Shown one piece after another: positions 8,254 to 16,150 of a stretch of DNA of 64,000 nt. The notes beneath the pieces are model-generated. The model was given only the letters and a program-made list of their open reading frames with translations. It was not told the DNA's origin and ran no database searches. Made by a program: the position numbers and the translations under genes. Numbering within the stretch: position 1 is the first letter of the stretch; every line of letters begins with the position of its first letter. The stretch lies in assembly GCA_900103495.1 (NCBI GenBank), contig FMWZ01000009.1, positions 62,001 through 126,000 of the forward strand. Reading direction: 5' to 3'. The DNA comes from Lachnospiraceae bacterium G11 (GTDB lineage Bacteria > Bacillota > Clostridia > Lachnospirales > Lachnospiraceae).

Positions 8254-9663
8254 TTAATAAGCATTTTTGTTGATAAAACCTTTAAAAATTGTCAAAAAGC
8301 AGATTTTGATATCGAATCCCAATGTCCAGTTCTCGATATAGTAGATATCGTACTCAATTCGTTTCCTTATTGAGGTATCTCCACGGTATCCGTTAATCTG
8401 CGCCCAGCCGGTTAGTCCCGGTCTGACCTGATGTTTAACCATGTATCTTGGTATTTCTTCTTTGAACTTTTCTACGAAGAGCGGCCTCTCGGGTCTTGGT
8501 CCTACCAGGCTCATTCTACCAACTAATATATTGAAAAGCTGCGGTAATTCATCAATACTCGTTCGACGAAGGAATCGTCCTACCTTGGTTACCCTGGGGT
8601 CGTCCTTAATCGTCCAGGCCTTCTCCTCCTCGGAGGCTGCCTGCAGCTTCATGGTTCTGAACTTGTACATATTAAAGTTTCTGTTGTGAAGGCCCACACG
8701 TTCCTGTTTGAAAATAATAGGTCCGCGGCTGGTGCATTTCACAAGTATCGCCACAATGATAAGAAGAGGCGATGTAATGATGATTCCGATTAAGGAACCA
8801 ACAATGTCCATAATCCTCTTAACAAAGGCGTTAAAGGGATTGGTTAAGGGAACGTATCTTATATTGATTACGGGAAGTCCAACCAGATCCTCTGTGTAAG
8901 GCTGGGAGGGAACCAGGCTGTTGTAATCGGGGATGAATTTCGTGTGGACACCTGATTTCTCACAGGTTGAAACCATCTCCTCAAGTCTGTCGTAATCTTT
9001 AAGGGAAAGGGTTATTGCTATCTCATCAAGCTTGTTCTCCGGCAGAATCTCGTAGATATTATCGATTCGGCCAAGAACCTTAACTCCCTTAAAAAGTGTT
9101 CCCGCAGGAACCTCGTCATCAAGAATTCCCACACAGTCATATCCCCACTGGGGATTGTCAACAATTCTCTTTATGTACTCTTCGGCTGCCCTTGAGTAGC
9201 CTACCAGTAAAACGTGTTTAATGTTGTAACCTTTACGTCTGAAGAACTTAAGAGCGTTCCTTAAGATAACCCTGAATATTGAGGTTAAGATTATGTTTAT
9301 CACGTAGAAAACAAGAATCATACCTCTTGAGAAATAGGGCTGATTTACTAAATACAAAGCAATCAGGAAAGCCGCAACTCCCGCGGTATTTGCTTTAATA
9401 ATTCCCCAGATCTCGTAACGCTGCTTTGAGGTTCTTTTAGATGTATACAGGTTAAAAGCGTAATATATTATAATCCAGCCGGGAATGATGAAGGCCAGCG
9501 CATAAAAATAGGTCTCCATAGGGAGAACACCTGCGCCTTCTTCTACCTGTTCCCAGGGACTTTCAAACCAAAAGTACCATGCCAGCATATAAGAGCATGC
9601 TGCTATAAGGGCATCAAGTACAAGGTGTATTCTGTTAAGTAATGTCTGGTTGTCCCTTATCAT
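8254..9663 (-). CDS. Polyprenyl-phosphate hexose-1-phosphate transferase (WcaJ/EpsE type)
   Basis: 469 residues. Four or five N-terminal membrane spans, a CoA-binding-like segment (VLLVGYSRAAEEYIKRI) and a C-terminal bacterial sugar transferase domain with KRIMDIVGSLIGIIITSPLL, FKQERVGLHNRNFNMYKFRTM, KVGRFLRRTSIDELPQLFNIL and MSLVGPRPERP. This is the enzyme that starts a repeat unit on undecaprenyl phosphate; the first sugar is not determinable. It lies between a GT2 gene and the LCP gene in one operon. Confidence 0.93.
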   Translation of the reverse strand: MIRDNQTLLNRIHLVLDALIAACSYMLAWYFWFESPWEQVEEGAGVLPMETYFYALAFIIPGWIIIYYAFNLYTSKRTSKQRYEIWGIIKANTAGVAAFLIALYLVNQPYFSRGMILVFYVINIILTSIFRVILRNALKFFRRKGYNIKHVLLVGYSRAAEEYIKRIVDNPQWGYDCVGILDDEVPAGTLFKGVKVLGRIDNIYEILPENKLDEIAITLSLKDYDRLEEMVSTCEKSGVHTKFIPDYNSLVPSQPYTEDLVGLPVINIRYVPLTNPFNAFVKRIMDIVGSLIGIIITSPLLIIVAILVKCTSRGPIIFKQERVGLHNRNFNMYKFRTMKLQAASEEEKAWTIKDDPRVTKVGRFLRRTSIDELPQLFNILVGRMSLVGPRPERPLFVEKFKEEIPRYMVKHQVRPGLTGWAQINGYRGDTSIRKRIEYDIYYIENWTLGFDIKICFLTIFKGFINKNAY

Positions 9664-9678
9664 TTATATTTATAATCC

Positions 9679-10635
9679 TTATCCTTTGAGGCGAAGCACC
9701 ATGTTCACCCACAGCATTACCTGTATCCGCAAGTAATTCTTCATATGCCTAAACCGGAAAGGAACATGCTTGTCGTAATGTTTCAGAACCATGCCCATTC
9801 CGCGAAACAGACCTTTAAAATAGGTTCCGCCAAGTCCTCGTCGGATAAAAAACAGTATTTTGATGTTAAAACCAATGAAGAGAAAAGGAAGGTTTATGAC
9901 CCATTGGAGAAAGGGCATGTTTTTGCCAATTACATATACGCTGTTGGCGGATGAAAGCCTTACCTTAAACTCATTGTATCTGGAACCTGAGGCCCCGCTG
10001 CCTACGTGAAGCACCTTGGCGTCCGGGTAGTACAGGTTCTTATATCCATGAATCAGAGCTCTGTAGCCTACGTCCAAATCCTCCAAGTAGGCGAAATGCG
10101 TCTCATCAAAGAGCCCAATCTCATCGAAAATCTTTCGTCTGTAAATGGATGCGCCCCCGCAGGATGCGAAAATCTCTTTCGGGGTGTCGTAAAGTTCTTT
10201 CCTCTTGCCTTTACCTCTGGCAAAAGCCCACCCCAGGGCACAATACAAATCTCCCGCGTCGTCGATTCGTCCCGGATAATCCATGGAAAGCATCTGTGGG
10301 TTAACTGAGAAAATCTGCTCATCCTTCTCGATGGCCTTCAGGAGATATTCGATGTAAGTGTTATAAGCTTTGGTGTCGTTGTTAAGAAGGATTACATATT
10401 CGGCGTTGGACGCCTTGATGCCTTCATTAACTGCCTTGCAAAAACCCGTGTTCTCCGGGAAAGCAATCACCTTTACTTCCGGATGCTTTGACAGGTATTC
10501 GAGGCTTCCGTCTGTGGATCCGTTATCCACCACAATCACCTCAAAATCGGTAACTGTCTGCAGTGCAAGACTGGCCAAACAGGTGGGTAAAAACTTTAAT
10601 CCGTTGTAGTTTGGAATTACCACACTTGCTCTCAT
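9679..10635 (-). CDS. Family 2 glycosyltransferase (WbbL-like)
   Basis: 318 residues. MRASVVIPNYNG, VDNGSTDGS, NTGFCKAVNEG and LLNNDT give a clear GT2 catalytic domain; LEDLDVGYR is the conserved acidic motif. The C-terminal 100 residues hold one hydrophobic stretch that may associate with the membrane. The start codon overlaps the stop of the preceding gene (10632-10635), indicating coupled translation. Confidence 0.88.
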   Translation of the reverse strand: MRASVVIPNYNGLKFLPTCLASLALQTVTDFEVIVVDNGSTDGSLEYLSKHPEVKVIAFPENTGFCKAVNEGIKASNAEYVILLNNDTKAYNTYIEYLLKAIEKDEQIFSVNPQMLSMDYPGRIDDAGDLYCALGWAFARGKGKRKELYDTPKEIFASCGGASIYRRKIFDEIGLFDETHFAYLEDLDVGYRALIHGYKNLYYPDAKVLHVGSGASGSRYNEFKVRLSSANSVYVIGKNMPFLQWVINLPFLFIGFNIKILFFIRRGLGGTYFKGLFRGMGMVLKHYDKHVPFRFRHMKNYLRIQVMLWVNMVLRLKG

Positions 10636-11981
10636 TCTTTAACCTTTACGCTGCAATCCGGGTCATATAAAAGCTTGTAACCCATTTTCTTTATCCTGTG
10701 ACATATTATGGTGCAGATTTTCATCAAATCTGTATCATCTTTTTGAAGTTTTATGTCATAAAATCCTGTTTTCGGGTCCTCTTTATACTCCATTCCCGTC
10801 ACATCCTTAAACACATCATATAGTTCCGGGCGAAGTTTCATACACCTTATATCGAGTAAGTCTGCATCCTGTTTAAGGGTAGCGGTGTTTCTGTAGCCGC
10901 TGTAACCATCCTTTAAGCCCCCGAATACGGGGGTACCGTTTTCATCCATGATGCCGCCAATTATGACACCTTTGTCATTTATGATTCTGCCCCCGATCAT
11001 TCCGATGTCTTCTCTCACATCAAAGATTCCGGGAATATATTTTACATCCATAAATCCAAGGTGCTTTGAGTGGGTTACTTCCGCCTTCCAGCCAAGGGCT
11101 TCCAGGGCATCGGTAAGAGCATTCTTTCCCGCCTCGTAGGCGTAAAGCTTACTCTGAGGGTTGGAGGCTGTGGATTCCTCATGGCATCTCCAGTGATAGA
11201 GAACCTTTGGAATATGGTAAACCTCCTTAAAATCAGGCATATATCTCATGACACATCTTAAGGTAACGTCATAGTCCTGAGCCCCGTCAAACTCGCTTCT
11301 GAAGCCGATGCTCTTAAGGTCTTCGGATTTGATTACCAAAAAATGACAGATGTAATTATTTGAAAGAAGAAGGTCTAAGTTAAAGTTTGGCTTACGGTAA
11401 ACGTCGTAGAATTTGGTGGCGTCACCGTTGCACTTATCCTCATCGGAATAAATGAGTCCCGGCTTCTTGGTGGCTTCCGAAATAAGCTTTGCGTTCTCAT
11501 ATAAAGCATCGGGAGTCAGAAAATCATCATGATCAAGGAGGGCAATGTATTCACCTCTGGCCTCCTTAAGGATGGCGTTGGTATTGCCTGAGATTCCCTT
11601 GTTTTCGGGAAGTTTAATGTATCTGACACGCCTGTCATAAAACTCTTCTGCTATTTCCTTAAGGCCTTTTGCCTCATCTCCCGCGTCTCCGATAATGAGC
11701 TCCCAGTTAGGATAGGTCTGAGCCTCCACAGACTCAATCATTTCCTTAAAATATTCCTTTGGAGTGTTGTATGCAGGCACAAGAATACTGAAGCGAACGG
11801 AATATGAGCCGGCATTCTTACGCTGCTTCTCAAGCTCCTCCTCACTTACGGGTTCAAATGTATAGTCATCATAATCATGACTTTCAAGCCTCTCAGCCGC
11901 CTGGGTTAACATGGCTTTAAGGCCGTTTTTCTTCATGTAGTTGTAGGCTTTTTTTATGTTTGTTATGTTCAACTTGCTCAT
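10632..11981 (-). CDS. Family 2 glycosyltransferase with N-terminal helical extension
   Basis: 449 residues. A 65-residue charged helical region precedes the GT2 domain, which begins at RFSILVPAYNTP and includes the nucleotide loop and LLDHDDFL. The region after residue 300 is a conserved C-terminal part seen in multi-domain cell-wall GT2 proteins. It shares the glycan operon with the downstream GT2 and priming transferase. The upstream gap to the phosphomutase gene holds a REP-like palindrome and no clear promoter, so it is probably read from the operon promoter at 16057. Confidence 0.85.
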   Translation of the reverse strand: MSKLNITNIKKAYNYMKKNGLKAMLTQAAERLESHDYDDYTFEPVSEEELEKQRKNAGSYSVRFSILVPAYNTPKEYFKEMIESVEAQTYPNWELIIGDAGDEAKGLKEIAEEFYDRRVRYIKLPENKGISGNTNAILKEARGEYIALLDHDDFLTPDALYENAKLISEATKKPGLIYSDEDKCNGDATKFYDVYRKPNFNLDLLLSNNYICHFLVIKSEDLKSIGFRSEFDGAQDYDVTLRCVMRYMPDFKEVYHIPKVLYHWRCHEESTASNPQSKLYAYEAGKNALTDALEALGWKAEVTHSKHLGFMDVKYIPGIFDVREDIGMIGGRIINDKGVIIGGIMDENGTPVFGGLKDGYSGYRNTATLKQDADLLDIRCMKLRPELYDVFKDVTGMEYKEDPKTGFYDIKLQKDDTDLMKICTIICHRIKKMGYKLLYDPDCSVKVKE

Positions 11982-12039
11982 ACTTCAACTATGGGGTATT
12001 CTTGCATCAAAGATGTGCAAGAGGATTGGTGTGCAGAAG

Positions 12040-12120
12040 GGCCGATGTGCAGAATGGGGACAGGCCCCGATTGCACCTTCTAGGTGCAATCGGGGCCTGT
12101 CCCCATTCTGCACGTCGGCC
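12040..12120. repeat. REP-like palindrome, long form (copy 1)
   Basis: An 81-bp near-perfect palindrome: two 39-base arms starting GGCCGATGTGCAG and containing GGGGACAGGCCCC, with a three-base centre and a single arm mismatch. Six related copies occur in the window. Confidence 0.9.
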
Positions 12121-12130
12121 TTTCGACCAA

Positions 12131-13855
12131 CTATATTATTGCTTTAATAGCGTTTGTAAGTTCCTCGTTCTTCTTCTTGGCATCCTCGATGCTTGTTCCC
12201 TTAACACCCATGTAGAACTTGATCTTGGGCTCGGTTCCTGAAGGACGGGCGCAGCACCATGCGTTGTCTTCAAGGTCGAAGTAGAGAACGTTGGACTTGG
12301 GAAGATTAGTCTTGCCCTTATCGCCTGTGGCGATATCAAGGGTGGTTCCCATTTCGTAATCGCGGAATTCCTTAACCTTAAGATCTCCGAAGTTCTTGGG
12401 AGGATTGGCTCTTAACTTGTCCATCATCTCCTTGATCTTCTGGCTTCCTTCGATGCCCTTTAAGGTGATTGCGTACTGGCTCTCGTTGAAGTAGCCGTAC
12501 TTCTCATACATGTTAAGCATCTGATCCCAGAGTGTAATGCCCTTGGACTTGCACCATGCGGCAACTTCACAGAGGCACATAACCGCAACAACGGCGTCCT
12601 TATCTCTTGCATGGGTTCCTGCCAGGCAGCCGTAGCTTTCCTCAAGGCCGAATACATAGTTGTGATTCTTATTCTGCTCAAAGAGCTTAATCTGCTCTCC
12701 GATATACTTAAATCCGGTCAAAACCTCGATCTCATCTACGCCATAGTCCTTAGTGATAACATCAGCCATGTTAGTAGTAACGATGGTTTTTACAAGAGCG
12801 GGGTTAGTAGGCATGGTTCCATTGGCCTTACGCTCCCTTAAGATGTACTCTGCAATAAGCATTCCGGACATATTTCCGGTAAAAGGAACATAATCTCCTG
12901 ACTTGGTATCGTAACAGTAAATTCCAAGTCTGTCGGCATCGGGATCAGTTGCAAGAACAACATCTGCCTTTTTTTCCTTTGCCAGGCGAAGGGCATATGT
13001 GAAGGCCTTGGGATCCTCGGGGTTAGGGTACTCGAGAGTCGTAAAGTTGGGGTCGGGATTCTCCTGCTCCGGAACCACATAAACATTCTCAAAGCCAAGC
13101 TCCTTAAGGATTCTTCTTACGGGCTTGTTACCTGTGCCGCAAAGGGGTGTGTAAACGATAACAATATCTTTTGCCACCTGCTTGATGATTTCAGGATGGA
13201 TAATCTGCTTCTTTAACTCAACCATGTAAGCGTCATCAATCTCAGCGCCGATAACCTCGTAAAGACCGGCTTTCTTGGCCTCTTCCTTGTCCATGGTCTT
13301 AACTGTGTGATAGTCGGTTACATTGTTAACCTCAGCGATAATCTCGCCGTCTCTGGGGGTGGAAACCTGAGCGCCATCCTCCCAGTAAACCTTGTATCCG
13401 TTGTATTCAGGGGGATTGTGGCTTGCTGTAACCACGATACCTGATGTACATCCAAGCTTTCTTACTGCAAATGAAAGCTCGGGAGTGGGTCTTAATTCGT
13501 CAAAAACGTATGCCTTTATTCCGTTGGCTGCAAGGCAGAGAGCCGCAACATCGGCAAACTCGGGGCTCATACGTCTGGAGTCATAGGCAATGGCAACCTT
13601 GGGGTCCTTCTTGCCCTGCTTTAATATATAGTTTGCAAGTCCCTGGGTAGCCTTACGAACGGTGTAGATGTTCATTCTGTTGGTTCCTGCGCCGATAATG
13701 CCTCGAAGGCCGCCGGTACCAAACTCCAGGTCCTTATAGAATCTCTCTTCAATCTCTTTCTCATTATTTCTGATGCCGAGAAGTTCTTCCTTTGTGGCAT
13801 CGTCAAAGTATGAATCGTTAAGCCAAAACTCAAATTGCTTCTTGTAATCGCTCAT
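12131..13855 (-). CDS. pgcA: Alpha-phosphoglucomutase / phosphomannomutase
   Basis: 574 residues, the length of the long Firmicute alpha-phosphohexomutases. Visible motifs: GTGGLRG near residue 46, the phosphoserine loop TASHNPPEYNGYK, the metal loop DPDADRLG, the sugar-binding GLEESYGC and the phosphate-binding RPSGTEPKIKFY. It interconverts hexose-6- and hexose-1-phosphates and so feeds nucleotide sugars to the surrounding glycan genes. GGAGG lies seven bases upstream of the ATG, and the start overlaps the stop of the upstream gene by four bases. The gene symbol follows the Bacillus homologue and is a family assignment. Confidence 0.92.
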   Translation of the reverse strand: MSDYKKQFEFWLNDSYFDDATKEELLGIRNNEKEIEERFYKDLEFGTGGLRGIIGAGTNRMNIYTVRKATQGLANYILKQGKKDPKVAIAYDSRRMSPEFADVAALCLAANGIKAYVFDELRPTPELSFAVRKLGCTSGIVVTASHNPPEYNGYKVYWEDGAQVSTPRDGEIIAEVNNVTDYHTVKTMDKEEAKKAGLYEVIGAEIDDAYMVELKKQIIHPEIIKQVAKDIVIVYTPLCGTGNKPVRRILKELGFENVYVVPEQENPDPNFTTLEYPNPEDPKAFTYALRLAKEKKADVVLATDPDADRLGIYCYDTKSGDYVPFTGNMSGMLIAEYILRERKANGTMPTNPALVKTIVTTNMADVITKDYGVDEIEVLTGFKYIGEQIKLFEQNKNHNYVFGLEESYGCLAGTHARDKDAVVAVMCLCEVAAWCKSKGITLWDQMLNMYEKYGYFNESQYAITLKGIEGSQKIKEMMDKLRANPPKNFGDLKVKEFRDYEMGTTLDIATGDKGKTNLPKSNVLYFDLEDNAWCCARPSGTEPKIKFYMGVKGTSIEDAKKKNEELTNAIKAII

Positions 13856-15477
13856 TCTAATTCCTCCCTGTTCTTGAATTCCTGTTTTCTAAAAATATGG
13901 CACTCATCCTTCAAAGTTGCATAAAACCTGTATCCCTCTACTCCTGCAATAATCAGAAGGGGAAGGGAGCAAATCAGGTATCTTCCTCTGGTTTCAAACA
14001 ACATCTGAAACAGAATCACGCCGATACAGATAACCGTAAGATGAAAAGCAAAGGGCTGTCTGTTCCTTGCATAAAAGCTTACAAATCCCACACCCGCCAT
14101 GCCGATGAGCACAAAAATCCAAAGCCACTGGGCGTAGGTCTCAAAATAATTATAATACTCTCCGTCGCCCCAGAAAATATTTCTTAAAAGTTCTTTCTTC
14201 GGATTGGCGGAAATATCCTCGTATTCTCCTGCGTAAAAAGCCGCAATTCCCTCCTTATACCAGGAAAATGTACCGTCGTTGAATGTCATGGTAAGTTTTC
14301 TGTTCCAGAAGCTTAAATTGCCCAAGAATCCTCTGTCCCTAGTCCTTGTCATGAAGCTTTCTATCTCGGCGGCTCTTCTTTCGCTTCCGGGCCTTCCCGA
14401 GTACTCTCCGACCAAAAGTCCGCTGTCCACGGGGTTATTGGTTCCCATGTACTCCTCATTGGAGCCCATGTTAAGGTAGTAGGTCCAGGTTCCCTCCAGA
14501 TCCTTGTCCGGTGTAAACCCTGCCACATTATATATATGTGCTTTGAGCCCCACATTTATTAATAAGAAGGCGACGATGACAGAAGCCATAAGCACTGCCG
14601 TTTCAAGGATTCTGCCTTCTTTTTTGATGAGTCTTGCCACAAATTCCACCATTTCCACCATAACAATGGCAATAAGACAGGTGTAGGCCGTGGGCTTAAT
14701 CATACCTGCCAAAATCCCTGTAAAGGCGTAAATGGCCGTAAATACATATTTAAAGAGGCCGTCTTTGCCCTTTGCAGCCAGATACACATAAAAGGTGATT
14801 ATGGGCAAAAGCATGCCTGCGGTGTCCGTGTAGAAGAAAAGCTTCCAGGGAGATACGCAGATTAAACCTGCATATATTAGGAAAGCCACCACTGCAGTTC
14901 CAAACTTCCTGCTTAATTTCTTGGCTGTGAGTACTGTAAAGAACCCCGCAAGGGAAATAATCACGCAGTTAACTTCTATAATAAAGAAGTCCAATTGATA
15001 CGGGAAATTTGGGAAAAACCGCATTAATCTCAGAATCAGTGAGCAGATGTAGGCTATGGGCACGTTGTTGGAGCAAAGAAGATAATACCAGGTTCCCTCG
15101 TTAATCGAGATGCCCTCATTGATTCTAAGACCCGAATACTGAGCATTTACAGGATCTGCCCAGCCCGTGACAAACACCAAAGACTTGCAAAGCTTGATAT
15201 TTATGACTGTGATTACCACAAACGCCAAAGCCAGTGTCAGATTGAAGATAAGGTTGGTCTTTGGTGTTAAGGAGATACGGTCGATGGTTTTTACCAAAAA
15301 GAAAAATACAATCGCCAACAAAAGTGCCGCAATAAAGAGCACCCAGTTAGGAACGATTGTATCCAGTTTATAGTAATCCGGGTAGTTGGCCTTATTACCC
15401 AGGAAGATAATGGAGGCCAGCACCGGAAGGTAAAGCAGTATAAATATAGCTGAAACTATGTGTTTAATAATCTTCAA
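13852..15477 (-). CDS. GT-C-like polytopic membrane glycosyltransferase
   Basis: 541 residues with about eleven membrane spans and the extracellular loop motif FNDGTFSW, plus ETRGRYL before the last span. It is the closest relative in this window of the protein at 5447. It should act on the outer face of the membrane with a polyprenyl-linked donor; acceptor and sugar are unknown. It ends in an ATGA overlap with the phosphomutase gene and begins three bases after the lipoprotein gene, so all three are co-transcribed. Confidence 0.7.
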   Translation of the reverse strand: MKIIKHIVSAIFILLYLPVLASIIFLGNKANYPDYYKLDTIVPNWVLFIAALLLAIVFFFLVKTIDRISLTPKTNLIFNLTLALAFVVITVINIKLCKSLVFVTGWADPVNAQYSGLRINEGISINEGTWYYLLCSNNVPIAYICSLILRLMRFFPNFPYQLDFFIIEVNCVIISLAGFFTVLTAKKLSRKFGTAVVAFLIYAGLICVSPWKLFFYTDTAGMLLPIITFYVYLAAKGKDGLFKYVFTAIYAFTGILAGMIKPTAYTCLIAIVMVEMVEFVARLIKKEGRILETAVLMASVIVAFLLINVGLKAHIYNVAGFTPDKDLEGTWTYYLNMGSNEEYMGTNNPVDSGLLVGEYSGRPGSERRAAEIESFMTRTRDRGFLGNLSFWNRKLTMTFNDGTFSWYKEGIAAFYAGEYEDISANPKKELLRNIFWGDGEYYNYFETYAQWLWIFVLIGMAGVGFVSFYARNRQPFAFHLTVICIGVILFQMLFETRGRYLICSLPLLIIAGVEGYRFYATLKDECHIFRKQEFKNREELE

Positions 15478-15480
15478 ATT

Positions 15481-16020
15481 CTACTCCACGACAGCATCTA
15501 CAGATGCAATCTCGTTTTCTCCCGTAAGGGTTATTGTTACAGAATTTTCAAGCCCCTTTACATCGACCTTTGTCGTCATATATTCCTCGCCTAGATTGTT
15601 GTATACACGGATGTTCATGCTATTCTCATTGTCAGGCCAACTAAATGTAACCGTCATAATCTGGCTCGTTGGCACACCTCCTATAAGCACCCATTCCTCT
15701 GTCATAGGATTCTGAATAGCCAGCCCAGGAATATCTAAATTACAAAGATTAGCAATCCTAAGTTGAATCTCATTATATGTTGGTGCATCCGCAAAAGGGG
15801 CCTGAGCAGCTTCCTTTGTGGGCTCCTCGGTAGGCTCGGGGGTAGGTTCCTCTGTGGGTTCCTTTGTAGGCTCAGGTGTGGGAGCCTCTGTAGGGGCAGG
15901 GGTAACCTCTGGCCACATCTCTTCTACGGGTTCGATTACTTTTTCGGTCTTGCCACAGGCGGTAAATAACACTGTGGCCATGCATAATACTACTAATGAG
16001 CTTAATACTCTCTTTTTCAT
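15481..16020 (-). CDS. Lipoprotein with Pro-Thr-Glu repeat spacer
   Basis: 179 residues. A signal peptide with the lipobox LFTAC places the lipidated Cys at residue 22. Residues 41-72 are a low-complexity TPEPTEEPT-type spacer typical of wall-spanning linkers. The remaining ~100 residues look like a small beta-sandwich; I do not recognise the family. It is the first gene of the glycan operon. The start has AGAGGA five bases upstream and a promoter at 16057-16085. Confidence 0.82.
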   Translation of the reverse strand: MKKRVLSSLVVLCMATVLFTACGKTEKVIEPVEEMWPEVTPAPTEAPTPEPTKEPTEEPTPEPTEEPTKEAAQAPFADAPTYNEIQLRIANLCNLDIPGLAIQNPMTEEWVLIGGVPTSQIMTVTFSWPDNENSMNIRVYNNLGEEYMTTKVDVKGLENSVTITLTGENEIASVDAVVE

Positions 16021-16056
16021 TTAATTCCTCTGTGTTTTGTTTTATGTGTTTCTATT

Positions 16057-16085
16057 ATTGTACTTTTCTTCAGATTTTTTTTCAA
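16057..16085 (-). promoter_or_regulatory. SigA-type promoter of the glycan operon
   Basis: On the minus strand TTGAAA, 17-base spacer, TACAAT. It lies about 37 bp upstream of the lipoprotein ATG and is the only clear promoter before the terminator at 7061. Confidence 0.72.
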
Positions 16086-16094
16086 CAGGAGAAA

Positions 16095-16117
16095 GGCCGA
16101 AGCATTTAGCTTCGGCC
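16095..16117 (-). terminator. Intrinsic terminator after surface protein 1
   Basis: A nine-bp perfect stem (GGCCGAAGC with GCTTCGGCC) and five-base loop, followed on the minus strand by TTTCTCCTG and a delayed T/A tract. The T run is imperfect. Confidence 0.65.
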
Positions 16118-16150
16118 CCTGGGGTTTATATAAGAGAAGGGAGAGTATAA

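Noticed and set aside
10006-10322. Overlapping open frames on both strands within the GT2 gene
   Set aside because: The GT2 frame has a coherent family match throughout and a coupled start; the others do not match any family and lack ribosome binding sites.
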